Assembly (NCBI RefSeq): GCF_963583255.1
Contig: NC_084803.1
Coordinates: 4,375,621 to 4,439,620, forward strand
DNA length: 64,000 nucleotides
Direction: 5' to 3'
Origin: Pyrus communis
Lineage: Eukaryota > Streptophyta > Magnoliopsida > Rosales > Rosaceae
Shown here: positions 13,668-26,800 of the stretch, piece by piece
Numbering within the stretch: the stretch's first letter is position 1
How the letters are laid out: every line of letters begins with the position of its first letter
Translations under genes and position numbers: made by a program
The notes under the pieces: model-generated
What the model saw: the letters and a program-made list of their open reading frames with translations, nothing else
The model's database searches: none
Told to the model about the DNA's origin: nothing

Positions 13668-16600
13668 TTGACAGCTCTGCCCCTCACCCAAAATTCTGCA
13701 GAAGAAGTAGAAAAATGAGAGGTGTGGTTTGTGGGTTTTGCAGGGAAGAAGTGAGAGAGTGAGAAGAAAGAAGGGAGCTTTGGTGAAAGCAACTTCTGGG
13801 TTTTGATTTTTGGAGGAAATAAAAAGGGTGGTAATGATTAAACGAAGGAAAAATATTGCGCCGAGAGAGACAAGCAACAGCACACACTAGTATTACTACT
13901 ACTGTGGGTGGGACTCTGGGAGCGAGCAGAGAGCTGTCTTTATTTGCATTCCCAGAATTTCCCTTCTTTGATTATGCCCTCCCTTTTTTTATTTTTCTTT
14001 TCTTTTTTGTGCTTGTCTACTAATTACTGGAGAATAGTTGTGTTTTCACTTTTGTACTTTTTTCTTTGTCTGGCGGGGGATTTCGCCAACCAGTAGGAAG
14101 GAGTGAAGAGAAGCGCGGTTGGTTAATGGCTTATTTGTCATTTTCCACTCCCCCATTTTCTTATTTGGTACCTTGTTTTTGAGAAAAACTTTTATACGTT
14201 AATGCAACACTGGAACGTTACTATAAGCCAATTACGTATTGATATATGTTAATTTATATAATTGTAACATTGTTATTGTAGAGAAAGTATTGAACAATCG
14301 GACCACGTGGTTATTTATCCATAAGCACAAAAATACCCATCCAACCTTGCCCGTAGGAGATTGGTGCCACTATTCGGCCAAACAGCCATGTGGTCTGATT
14401 GTTCAAACCAAATAATTTATTTCCGGAATGCAACATTATCAATATTCTTATAACTTTCAATATCATAAGTGCTATTGACTTAAAACACTGTCACCGTAAA
14501 ATTTTCAATACATAAAATTTGTCCTTCTTATTATAAGGTTTCATAGGACCATAGCATGAGCCGCTGAAGCGTGCAGGGCTACTACAATACGACGACGCCC
14601 TGACAAATTAAAAAGTTTTCTGGTTATGGAAAACTGGAAATTTTGGGGGCAAAATCTTTCTCGTGACCAATATGATATGGCAGAGGCCGTGAGGATCTGT
14701 GACTCTGTGGGGGTTGGCGCCGTTTATCAACGGTCAAACGGCAAGTCATGTAATCTCCGATCTTTAGTTGTTGGACTGCTGCTTTATTGGCTGCTTCTTG
14801 TTGTTTGGTAAATTTAAAAACATGAAAACATGATATGTTTTTTGGAATTATAAAGTTAAAAAAAGAGAGATCATGTTGCATGTCTTAATGAGTGTGAATC
14901 GATGGCTTCTCCTATTTTAATATCAGCGTGCAAAGCTTCCTAAGCATGCTCCAAAGAACAAAATCTATATTTATTTCCGTCACGTAATATAATCAACAGA
15001 GCGTCCAAACGCTAAATCATTCTCAACTCAAAAATGATATATAAACAGGACAAATTTATGCACTCATGGAAAGAATTGTGTACCTTGTTTTTTACTTGGG
15101 AACTGAGCTTTTTACGTTTGAATGATGCCTCATGTTAGAGCACCAAACTTTCAACGACCTTGATGAAAAATAACCTGCAAAACAAGTAAATTTGGGGGGT
15201 GGTGTTGGCTACGGTTGGTCCTCCTGCGTTCAAATTGGTAAGGCTTAAACTCAAAGCAATATGTTAGAATTCCGCACCTTATCCAGTTTGCGATTAATGT
15301 TTTTTATATATAGTTTCTATAGCTTCCTTGTTGGATGAGGAGATCGTGGTATTGTAAAATTTCCTAGTTTGTAATTCCAAAAGTGAGAGGGAATAGTGAT
15401 AGAGGAAAATGTTGCTTATTTGTGACCGAATAGTTACAGATTCGAGTCGCAAAAACAACATCTTAGTAAGGTAAGAGAAACACTGTGTACGATAAATGTT
15501 CTGCTTCCAATCCTTGCAAAGTGGAGAGGTTTGTGGACTTGGAGTCGCCCCTTTGTTGCTATCCGTCCAATATATGACGACATGTGATATTTTCATTAGT
15601 TTGCAACCTAATTGTCACGATTCAAACAAAATCATTTGTTTTATAATTTGCAAGCCTCAGCCTAAAGGATCGGCATGGACCTAGACACCTAACATGGAGC
15701 CGGACCTGATCAGGGTGACAGACAATTCCTTGATGGGTGTTAGATGGTTAGAGACCCCGAGAGGAAGCGTTGGTTGTTGAATTCGTGGGGACGTTTTTAA
15801 TAGATTTTCTTGGCATGTGATGTGTAGATTGACATTATTAATTGATTCTGCCACTGCTAGATGCCACGACAAAAATCTTCCTGCGTGAGAGAGTTTGTTT
15901 GTCCCCTGCAATTATATGTCTTGACCAAAAACTTTGGCAAACTTCTTAGGGTTCCAAAGGGAATTAGGAGGATGAGCTAACTATAGATTTTTGCAAAATT
16001 GAAAAATTAGATCAAATTTTATACAAGTTATACGGAAGAGGAGAATTCAAACTTGATACCTCGTGTCGTGTATAAAGATGAATATTTTGTAACAACTAAG
16101 TTTCAAATTTCTGACATTGTTATGATGGTTAAACATCTTATTTATCAACAAAAGAAACTCAAGTTTAAAATGTTCCTCGTTGCTGAAGACACACTCTAAG
16201 AGCAGGAGTTTTCGTGACATTTCTTATTGTTTTGATGATTGGCAGAAAAAATATCATTAAACTAATAACTAATTTAGTAATATGATGTATAAACCAAATT
16301 TAACATCAATTAAAAGGACAAGAAATGTGGGATCTTGTTGCTTATTCAAATTTATTTTCGTAGCTCCAACTCACATATGATGGTCAACTTTATCTCGTAT
16401 CATATTGGTCAATTTATTTCCCATATTTTATATTCATTGATGGAGACAATAACCGAAAATAAAATAAAGTGTCCCCCCACCCCACTTACACACTTGCACT
16501 TCCTTAGTCTGAAAGGCGAAAAAGCACCAGCTACGCTAATCACGGAAATAAGTTAGGTTTCCATTTTTCTTGTTCACGAGAAAAGTAATGGGCCCTCTCA

Positions 16601-18340
16601 GTCTTGCAGTCATGGACGTCGGCCCATAAATGAGAAGAGTCGGGCCCAAAAAGTTCATTTCAAAACAGGTTGTGGCTTGCCAAGGCCCAAAGTTAAAAGG
16701 CATCCAAGTCACGTGTTTTTGCAAAATATTACCGATTTGAATTTGGGACACCCTCCAATAATGTAAAGAGAAGTACCTTTAGACCAGAGCGAGTTGGTTA
16801 CATTTCAATTTTCCCATAGTAAACTAATTATGCATGTTGCAGACCACCACATGCAACCATTAATGATGTTCTTATGCATCAATTGCCATAATATCATGGT
16901 TTTAAATTGCAATAATGACAGCTTTTCAACCATGTTCAAAACACGAGCACATACATCATATGTCATTATATTAGTAAAGGGACATTTGAAAAAATAAATT
17001 CTTCTTTTCACTTGTATATTAACATATTAAGTACCGCCTCATGTTTCAGACACATTGAAAAATCTCCCTTATGAGTGCCCCATTTTTTAACATCAACTCA
17101 AACTTTGATATGAAGAGCAACTTATAGAAAATGGGTTTGCCGCTATGTGGCATTCCAGTTCAGTAATACATTGTCATTGAGAGAAAAACTTGAACATAAC
17201 AATTCAATATTGAACAAAAAAACAACGTAGTGAATACATTTAGTATAAATTATTCTAGTTGATATGGGTTGAGGACGACCCATTTACTTAGGACATACAA
17301 TTTGGCACGTACATTTTCGGACCACCAGAGATTTTGTGGTTTTGGGTGGTCATTCATTTCACATGGAAGTGAGGCAACTATCAAAGACAGCAACATTTCA
17401 CAATCAATTAATACTTTCGTTGTCCATGGTTTAGGCGGTGGTTCCCTATCCTTCGTTCATTGTATCTCAACATGTTAATCTAGTATCTTATCATTATTTA
17501 ATGTACATTGTAAACGTGTTAAGTTCTTAGTTTGATTGACGTGAAAAGACACGTTAAAAGTTATCTCGCATCAAAAGAGAAAACTTCACCTAAATTATTT
17601 AAATGAGCTTGGAATTGAAATCCAATTTACGCTAAAAAAAAAAACAATATCAAACCCAATTTGAGGCTCTTTTTAAGGACTTAAAAATGTAGAATTCAAG
17701 ACGATTGTCCCTCCAATTGTGATCTCGTTAACTATTAACGATATCCATAACTTGTTGGGCCCGAAGCTAAAATTCTCATGGGCTCCAGCTCCGCGGGATG
17801 CCAGTAGGCAAGAATCCCGATCAGGCCCTTGCCTGCTTCGGACCTTCCTCAATATTTTGACAACGATTTCCGTCTTGTCTTAAGGGCATGGACAACACAG
17901 CCCACACGCATTCGAAATTTAAACCGTGTTGGTGAGGAAACTGCCATTAACACATCTTTACTTGCAAGCTACAAGGTACCTTTAATCGATGGATAGTACA
18001 TCATCTCACATTTGTGTCTTGTGATTCAAACTCCTATCAAGTATATGAGCAATACCAATTAAGCCTAACCAAAAAAGCTTCTTTGCTTCTTTCCAAGGAG
18101 CAGATCTTACGTCTGATAGATCATATACAAAAATTAAAAACAATCGTGTGAGACCAGCTCGTAGTAGTTTGAACAAAATACAACATTTTAGTTTGTGTTG
18201 GTCAGGGATTACCCTTAGTAACTTACTTGTCCACCATGCATGAGATTTTATTATAAAATGACTCAATACAGTCAAAAATGAAACTGCTTTATATAAGTTA
18301 TATTTTGTTTTGTGCAACTTCTGATCAACATAAGTTTTAG

Positions 18341-18980
18341 GGAAAATTTTTAAAATGTTATATGAACTTGTACACATTTTCCAATTTGTCATATAAACTA
18401 AAATGTTAAGCAATTTGTCACACCAACTTTCTAAAATCATCAATTTGTCATCTCACTCTAACTCCGTTAAGTTTTCCATCCAAAATAAGTCATGTGCGAG
18501 ACACATGACTTGTGTTCAAGATTATTTCTGTCATTTAAGATCTTTTTACAAGTTCTTTACTTTTCTTTAATAAAACTCTTAAATTTTGTGTTCGAGGGTA
18601 TTCATCTGGATCGTTGTGTTCGAGTAGCATATATGCATCTACAAATCCATTTTCTGGCACCAAACCTCAACTTGTTTCTTATATTACAAAGCTCATATAA
18701 AATTTGATTTCATAGCTAGCTAAACCGAACACCCTATAAATGTTTTTGTTAAATGCAACTTAATAGAAGGAAGTAGGGTGTTAAAATGACAGAAATAATT
18801 TTTAACACAAGTCATGTGCAAGGCATATGACTTATTTTGGATGGAAAACTTAACGAAGGTAGGGTGAGATGACAAATTGATGATTTCGGAAAGTTGGTAT
18901 AACAAATTGCTTAAAATTTTAGTTTATATGAAAAATGAAAAAATAAATACAAGTTCATATGACATTTCAGAAAAATTTCC
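18341..18980. mobile_element. Non-autonomous DNA element with about 190-bp inverted ends
   Basis: The left arm (18341 to about 18535) begins GGAAAATTTTTAAAATG and runs through a segment containing TCATGTGCGAGACACATGAC. The right arm (about 18780-18980) is its inverted, diverged copy ending CAGAAAAATTTCC. Both arms share blocks such as ATATGAACTTG, CAATTTGTCA and the TTTTCCATCC/GGATGGAAAA pair. The flanks TAAGTTTT and TAAATTTT could be a worn target duplication. There is no transposase. This is a MITE-like foldback; the superfamily is not settled. Confidence 0.75.
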
Positions 18981-19879
18981 TAAATTTTGTCGTAAGCCCG
19001 CAAAGTCTGCATCATGCCAGCTAAGTGATGCAACATGGAAGCTTGGAGATTCTTTATTGACATTGCCTTAAAATTGAATGGATTGGAATTTTTGTTGAAA
19101 TTAAGGAAGATAAACCAAAATATGGTTTGCAATGTATTTGACTTGGTGTTTGGTGATAGGCAATGTTGAAATGACATGTCACGAAAGAAAACACGTTAAA
19201 AGTAAAAATGGCAAATGACGGGACCGACCATCCTCCTTTGGTGGTAGTGGGCATTATACACATTCACTAAAAGGCTAAAGTTTTGTGTTTTATTTCAACT
19301 TTGGACTTGGAGTTCTACGGTGTTCTAATTCTAAATCCATCTAGAATTTCTTAGTTGTCAACAAAGTGGTTGGTTTACAGTTTAGGCAACTTAGGTATTA
19401 TGTGTTCGTATCAGTAAGTGTAAAAAAGGACGCCCACAAGTTCATGAGTAATCGTCTGCTAATACAAAATGCATTAATATCTCATGGTCACTTACACAGA
19501 TTTGATCATACAACTCAGTGCTTATGTAAACCACTCTTTTCCCTTTACCTACAACCTTCTTTGTTATTTAGGGACTATTCGTTAACTTTTTGCAAAAAAG
19601 TTTTTCATTTCTAAGATACAAAAACAGGTGAAAAATGTGTTCGGTAGATTGTGAAAATATATTAAAAAGACAATGTTTAGCCTAAGTTTTGTAGAATATC
19701 CAATCGATGTTTTCTTTGTTTTTAAAAACAGTTTTCAAAATAATAGAAAATAAAAGATACATTATAAAACAAAGTTAAGAGTTTTAATAAAAAATAAATG
19801 ACATGATTTTATCATTAATGTTGCCGCCACCACCACCACATTCTCCATCGTCTCATCATCACCGCTACCAAACATAAAG

Positions 19880-19880
<1 letters not shown>

Positions 19881-19915
<35 letters not shown>
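19881..19915. repeat. (TA)n microsatellite
   Basis: About 17 TA units in a row. Confidence 0.95.
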
Positions 19916-19917
<2 letters not shown>

Positions 19918-20737
19918 ATATTTGGTAATAGTAGTGTTTTCAATGTTTTCATTTTCTGAAATCATTCTCGAACTACACTATTAGACACATTTTCAAATCA
20001 CATAAATACAAAATTATATTTGTCGTTTTTTGTTTTACAGAATAGTTTTTCAAAAATTATTTTGTAAAACGTTATTGGATAGCCCTTTAGCCATCAGTCT
20101 ATTTTATTGAAAGATACAAAACGCGTTTTGTAGCTTACATAATTATTTGGCACCTGAGTCCACTTTCGTGCCAATCCAATCTAATGCCATGTTGAAAGAG
20201 GCATGGGCAAATGAAAAAACATTTAACATTGGCTTTTGGTCAACATTAAACTGACTAAATTCTTCGTTTTTGTTCTTTCCGGAGCTAGATGCACTCCTTT
20301 CCAGCTGCCTTCTCAATCCCCTTCTTCTTTTTATGAAAATTATAGTACACTCTAGAACATTGAGATTTAAAGTCTTTTTTATCCATTATGATCTCTGAGA
20401 TTTAAAGTCCATAAAAGTAGTTTTTGAAGTTATTTATCGTCAATTATTTTAGTTCTTTTGTGAGAAATTTCTGTTAAATTGAGGGTATTCAAATCAACCT
20501 TACCCATGGTGGTTTCTTCAATTTAACGAAAAAAATTATCCAAAATAATTGACCGTGAACAATCTCAGTGACCACCTTAATAGATTCATTGTCTAAAATG
20601 AATCTCCTATGTATTTTATTTTTACGTTGAAGCAATGATCTCCTCTGTAAATTTGCTTGTAAACAACTATTCTCTGATATTTAATTTAAACTGCATAAAT
20701 ATTATACATTCCTATCCTTTTTACCTACCCCTCCTAC

Positions 20738-20745
20738 TATAAATA
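20738..20745 (+). promoter_or_regulatory. TATA box of the GASA/snakin gene
   Basis: TATAAATA lies about 112 bp upstream of the snakin ATG. The sequence in between is pyrimidine-rich, as in plant 5' UTRs. The match is exact; promoter use is inferred from position. Confidence 0.7.
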
Positions 20746-20856
20746 CCCCTCATTTCTCACATCTAAAGCACCATACACTCACAAAAAGAAGGTTTCCATT
20801 GCCCGCCAGATTTCTAATCTTTCCATCTTCAACCTCTCATCTTCTTCTTGGCAAAA

Positions 20857-21434
20857 ATGAAGCTCGTCTTTGCAACCTTCATGCTTGTTTGCCTTGTCCT
20901 CAGCTCCTCTTTCTTTGAGGCATCAATGGCTGGTTCTCGTACGATCCTTACTTTTTTTTCAACTAGCTACTCTTTTTGTGTAATTAATTAACCATGTTTC
21001 TCTAGAGTTCATAATATTCTTCTTTCATTTTTCTTTCCTCTCTTAATTTGTTTCTAAAACTAGGAATATATGGAAAATTTGAGTTAGGTTAATTAGTCAG
21101 GATAATATGTTCGCTTTCTTACAGTTGAGTTAGAGTACTCTTCTGTAGAGTAAAGTGTAGTTTAGAATGTAACTTCGTTGAAACTAATTATGTGATATGC
21201 ATATATATTGGTGTTCTAATTAACCTACCTATTTGCATGAATTTTGCAGCATTTTGTGACTCGAAGTGTGGGGTGAGATGTTCAAAAGCTGGATACAAGG
21301 AAAGGTGCTTGAAGTACTGTGGAATCTGTTGTGAGAAATGTCACTGCGTTCCATCGGGGACTTATGGGAACAAGGACGAGTGCCCTTGCTATAGGGACCT
21401 CAAAAACTCCAAGGGCGAGGACAAGTGCCCTTAA
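20857..21434 (+). CDS. Snakin/GASA cysteine-rich secreted peptide
   Basis: Two exons, 20857-20938 and 21250-21434, with a 311-bp GT-AG intron in phase 1, encode 88 residues, the same length as potato snakin-1. Exon 1 is a signal peptide ([20 protein letters not shown], ending about ASMAGS). Exon 2 is the mature GASA domain with twelve cysteines, including [21 protein letters not shown] and [18 protein letters not shown], ending in KCP. GASA peptides are secreted and gibberellin-responsive. They are linked to growth, redox balance and, for snakins, broad antimicrobial activity. Here the close match to snakin-1 is visible, while the biological role is inference. The usual lysine-rich end is slightly more acidic ([10 protein letters not shown]). 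Confidence 0.93.
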
Positions 21435-21548
21435 TTGATTCATTTTCTTTTGTGGTCATTTGTGATGATGTTGGTATGCATTTGTGCCTGGGAGGTACCC
21501 TACAAAATATTAACGAAAGTGGATATTATTGTGTAACTTTTATATATT

Positions 21549-21554
21549 AATAAA
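21549..21554 (+). terminator. Candidate polyadenylation signal of the snakin gene
   Basis: AATAAA lies 115 bp after the stop codon, in a U-rich context. The match is exact; use is inferred. Confidence 0.55.
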
Positions 21555-22117
21555 GTGGAGGTTGTACCAATTTAAGGTGTATTTCATTCTTTTTAAAGAA
21601 CAATGATATTTCAGTAATAATTTAGGAAGAGTGTAACAACCTTGTCATTGTAAGCAAGCACCAATAACGTTCCTAACAAATTTTAACATTAAGCCGGTTA
21701 GGACCATTTATTTATGCATTCAAGATCTAAGTTCGAGTCTCTCGCTTCAGTAATATTGTTTTTTTGTATGTAATGTTGAAATATTGTATAAAATTGATCA
21801 CAACTCATATACGAAGGGATAACAACTTATATTAATGAGTTTATTTTCATAAAATGTTTCAGTTCTAAAATACAGTGTATATAATATTGTATTATTGAAT
21901 GGGAACGACACAATGACGGTGAAACCTTCCATATTCATACAGAGGAGGGATATGCGGTTGGATCTCTGGTGGAGGATCGATCGAGAAGAGATTATACAAT
22001 ATTGGTTGAAAAAGAAAAATATTTTGTGGGAGAGGTTGACAGATAACAATTTCACATGCATACATAGTACGTCTCATCTCTTCAGAGGCCATTTGTCATG
22101 CATGAGGCCCCATCCCC

Positions 22118-22316
22118 GGAAAGAGATCATCTTCAGATCTCTTCTACTAAAATCATCGGATCAAGTGATCCGGACCTTTTAAATTTTATCCAACGGCTCA
22201 TCTATTTTGATTTTTTAAAAACTGTGATAATTTTTTACCGTTAAATAAAATTTAAAATGTCCGGAGCACTTGATCCGATGACCTTAGTTGAAGAGATCCA
22301 GAGAAAATCTATTTCC
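22118..22316. mobile_element. MITE-like foldback of about 199 bp
   Basis: Two arms of about 80 bp are inverted copies of each other. The left arm contains TCATCGGATCAAGTGATCCG and the right arm GCACTTGATCCGATGACC, with matching GGAAA/TTTCC tips. Only about 35 bp separate the arms. There is no coding capacity and no confident target duplication. Confidence 0.8.
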
Positions 22317-22903
22317 TCCCTCCCCTACTCCGAGAGACCCAGTTGACACTCCGATTGGTATTCTGCCACGTCATATGTACTTGCAATACCCAGTTTGTAA
22401 CCGACTTGTTCCCGTCAAAACAATTTCTGCTCTCACCAAGTGACATGATGCCATGGCCTCAATTCCCCGTCACGTAAATGTTACGTACTCACAAATATAT
22501 AGAGACGATGTCAACAGCTATGTAATTGAAGTAACAATGAACGACGTTAAGAGTTGTTATTGAATGATCGGACCATCCAACTAATTAGATTATCTGATTC
22601 AATTTTTTTAGTCTCTCACACATTCAAGGAATTCGTAGTAATTTAGAGTGGGTGTGGCTTCAATACTACGTGTCACTTAATGCTATGAGTGTTTTACTTT
22701 TAGCGATTAGATTTGATTTCCACAACTATTCAAACCGATCTTCTATTTTCAATCTCAATAATTCAATTTCATGTATCAATTATTGTTATGTAGTACTAAG
22801 ATAGTTACGTCACCTTTATCAACGAAGTGAACCAATGTCGAACCTAATTTTGTATCGGAAGTAGTTTCCACTCTCTCATATTTTCTTTCAACACTCTTTT
22901 CTT

Positions 22904-23079
22904 ATTTTTGGAAAAAGTAATGCTAGGTAGACTAAACTTGTAAACTAAATGATTATCACTGATAGACAATAAGCACATTAATCAACACTTAAATAATAAT
23001 TCAATCAACTTCTATATCATTTAGTTTGTAAAATTTTATCTACAAATTTAATGTCCCTTTCCAAAAAAAAAAAAAAAGG
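22904..23079. mobile_element. MITE-like foldback of about 175 bp
   Basis: The left end (TTTTTGGAAAAAGTAATGCT, then TTGTAAACTAAATGAT) is mirrored on the right by ATCATTTAGTTTGTAAAATT, ending CCCTTTCCAAAAA. Ends are approximate because they run into a poly-A tract. Confidence 0.65.
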
Positions 23080-23881
23080 ATTGCGGACATTACTTGCGGT
23101 CTACTTATTAGGTTCCAGTTGTTGCTTTGCAGCTAGCATTGCAACTCCCCTCGCCCCCACGAGGACGGTATCCAGCTGTGGCTGCCACTTTTAGACGTAA
23201 AACAATGTCATTGCTGGTGGGTTTTGTGTCTCACGTTTATTCCCGCCATAAGTATGTCTTTGGTACAACAAAATGATCCGTAAAGTTAATGCAATGCAAC
23301 TCATATGGTTTGTGTTATGAGATGTGTGACAACACATCTTTAAGAGCGCGAACCATTTACGACATGACTTGTTAGCTATGTACAATTCTATATATTGTTT
23401 TTCCACATCCCACCCACCCTCTTTCTATGATACTTCCATCTCTCATTTCTTCAATGTATTTCTATTTACGTGAAGTGATTTTCGAACACCTCTTTTCTTC
23501 CGTTGCACATCCTTATTTATTTCTTTGACTTAAAAGTTAAATCCAAGCATTGACCATGAAAATCCATGGATTTACCGTTGAACCGAAGCCGAAAGGACAA
23601 TTTATATAAGAATTAGCTGAAAGTTTGAAGAGTAATTTTATATGTACATACAAGTAAAATGAAAAATATTTTATCCAAGTTTTCTATCACCTATTTGTCT
23701 TTCCATTTTCCTATACCGAAATTCTATTGCACAGTAATTGAGTAACAGAGGGATTGCAGATCTCATCTCCTCCGAATGTTCGGCTTCAATGCCCCCCGTG
23801 TGTGTGTGTATTGGTTTCGGAGCTGCCCAATATCGGAATCTCCAGAGCCAAAGAAATTCTAACTACACTGGTACGAAGTTA

Positions 23882-26800
23882 CTATCTAAGCGGTTGAAGC
23901 TCTTGCTCAGGAACAACGGCACTGGCACCAACAGGCTCGTACGAAACGATCTCTTGCAATCTATACTTCCTAACCAGCCATGTCCCTAATGCTAATAATC
24001 CGACAACTGAGGTAATTATAGATCCAACTACCACCGCCAAAGAGTGTTGATTCCACCACGACCTGCGATTCTCCAACAAAGTCCAATTTTAACAACGAAA
24101 CAATCTTCGCGTAAAACTCTAGCAAAATTCGAAAGCTAAACAGGATAAAGAAACATGAAAGGAAACAGAAAATCAAGTACGGCAAAGACAAACGTCCATG
24201 AGGCTATCATTATGAAAACTGGATAATGAAATCAACAAAATCAAATTTCCAAAACCAGACACTTAATTTAGTGAGGAGCAATTTTAGAGAGTGAGAAAAG
24301 AAAAGGATGAGAGAAAACCAGGTGAAGTAGCATACCGCTTCTTTCGAGGCTCAGCCTTCACTTTGACCAACTGATAACTTCCAAATTTCTGGGGAAGCTG
24401 CATATGATGCTCCCTTAAGCGTAGAATTATGCCCTGCAATATTGAATAAGGATTAAGTCAACATTCTAGTCAGCAGATGGAAAAAACTCCAATTGTAAGT
24501 ACATGTTATCCAGCAACGGAAGATTTATTACTGTTGCTTTTGCAGTAGAAAAGCCAGTTGCAGATTCAGCAGGGAAGATTGTCCATCTAACAACGAAATC
24601 ACTTCCTGTATGGGTGTAGTTCATTAAGCGAACCTGAAGAAGAGTTAACGTTGTGGTTAGTAAAGTAATCGAAGATATACTAGCACACAGTAAGAACGAG
24701 TATTAAAGATCACCAAGGGTGGCAATCGGTTGGGCTAGAGTATGTTACCAAGATCAATTACCCCAAGCACAAGCATTTATTTGACGAAATGACAACGGTG
24801 AAATCCGCACAATTAAGAAAGACCTCTAATTTTAAATATTATGGCACTTGGGAGAAGGGGGAATAATTTTATCTTGACTCTTTAGTCACAGGTCCAGAAT
24901 CATACTTGAGATAAGCACAGTCGAGCCTTGGTAAAGCAAGATGCTACATAGTTAGGGCGACCCAGACCCAACCCATGCCAATCATGCAGGACCCCCGTAA
25001 AAACAAAACAAAAAACTACTCTCAAGTCCAAGATAACATAGCTAAACTATACCTGCGAAATATCAACTTCCAGCTCATGAGCAATAGAATCTGCGAGTTC
25101 TGTGAGGTTGGGTTTCATACTGTTACTGATGCTAAGCATCATATCGAAACTTATTAGCCCTATTTGAAGTTCACCTACATATCAAACATTTGAGATGTCA
25201 ACCAAAACAATTGAAAAAGTTGCATCATATCAAAACAATTGAAATTATAACTAAAAATGTTAAATTGGAGAAAAAATGAGAACCTAACATCAAAATGTCA
25301 GACTAAGAAATTGTACATCAAGCATCATAAAGGTCATTAGAACATTTGACAGAAAAACTAACTCTACCTGGAAGAAGTGTTTCAGGCAATCCACCTGGGG
25401 CAATGTTAGGAGAAATTTCTACACTCATATTCCGGCCATCAGAGGCTAAAGGTGCTGGAGGCGGGGCATTACTATAATTCAATTTCTTCCATAGTTCAGA
25501 ACAATTAGTTTTCCAAAAGCCAATCTTATCGTTTTTCCGGTCATAAGTCACAAGAGTATTACGTGCAATGATTCCTGTACAATCAACAAACATATAGTAA
25601 GCTACCCCCACTTGCAGTTGTGCAAATGCTGGGACCTGTTTGGGACATATAAGGAGGAGGGCATATATTTCCAATGTGTATGCAATATGTGGTTGTACAA
25701 AAGATTTGTAAAACAATACTAAACCATCTGATATAGAGTGATTTTGCAACCACTAACCTCCTAAAAGAGTAGTATCCTCGCTATTTTCAAAAATCCCCAG
25801 GCAATAAGCACCACCAACCTTTGTATGCTGAGGAACAAGGGAACAAGCCAAACAGAGAGAAAAACAACGCATCAAAATGGGTGTGTGTATTGTGAAATAA
25901 AAGCAATAAGACACACAATGTTAGTGCAACACAACCAGAGTTATAGTGGAGAGAGAAAATGCAATGTAGAAACAAGGCAAAACAAAATTATCACACTATT
26001 CTAAACTTTTGAACCCAGTCAAGAGAGTTCTCTTAGTCTTAACAATATTATAGATTATAGATAAGACTTCGAATTATGGAAGCCAATTATACAGCCTCAG
26101 AACCATCTTAAATCAGCTGTGAAATAAAGCAGCAGAGTGTTTGGTAAACTTTTTTGTAAAAGTGCTTTTGAAAAAAAAAAAAAAAACAGTGTTTGATAAA
26201 CTTTTATGTAAAACAGATGTGAAAAAAAACCGGTTTTTCAAAGATGGGTTTTGTAGCTTCTTGTTTTTGGCTTTTTTTCACCCAAAACTGTGAAAAAAAG
26301 TTGAAGCTGAATGTTTACCAAACACAAAAACAACTCCCAGCTTTTTTTTATATCAGCTTTTTTCAGAATCACCTCGGTACCAAACCAGGCCTTACTACAA
26401 TAATAATTTAAAAAATACATGCTCAAGAACAGTAAATAATCAAGTTACCGGGAACAGGTAATTCTCTGGAGACAGTGATAACTTCTGCCCATTGCCAAAT
26501 ACCATATCAACCTGTGGAAAAACTTTTGACAGTTGTGTGACATCCCTAAAGCACAATTCCGTGTTAAACTTTCAGATAAAGAATTAAGTCAATTAGTAAA
26601 TCAAGGCATGCAAACATCAAGCTATGCAAGTTTTCTACAGGAATTACCTTCCAGCTCCTGAAAAACAAATATCTTGATAACTTGGGTCAGGACCATGGAT
26701 TTGCTTGAGGGACTGAATTTGCCTCTTAATCTGCACATTTGCCAACCAAAAAGATTTACCATTACTTGATGGTTAAAAGAGGGTGTCTGGTAAATAGATG

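Larger units (their letters stand above)
13668..20737. other. 7-kb gene-poor region
   Basis: The first few hundred bases are the 5' UTR and promoter of the DUF620 gene. The rest is AT-rich with a 640-bp inverted-repeat element (18341-18980) and a (TA)n tract, both listed. Open frames such as 14624-14881, 15294-15596, 16335-16556 and 18006-18443 are short, lack domains and fall within or beside repeats. Around 20340-20640 a segment contains short inverted motifs (AATTTAAC and complement) that may be a worn MITE. Confidence 0.5.
21435..23881. other. Intergenic region with two small foldback elements
   Basis: Holds the 3' flank of the snakin gene and the 3' flank of the aspartic-protease gene. 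Two MITE-like elements (22118-22316 and 22904-23079) are listed separately. No gene is apparent. Confidence 0.5.

Noticed and set aside
18006..19071. Open frames at 18006-18443, 18492-18707 and 18877-19071
   Set aside because: They fall within or across the arms of the inverted-repeat element at 18341-18980 and match nothing.
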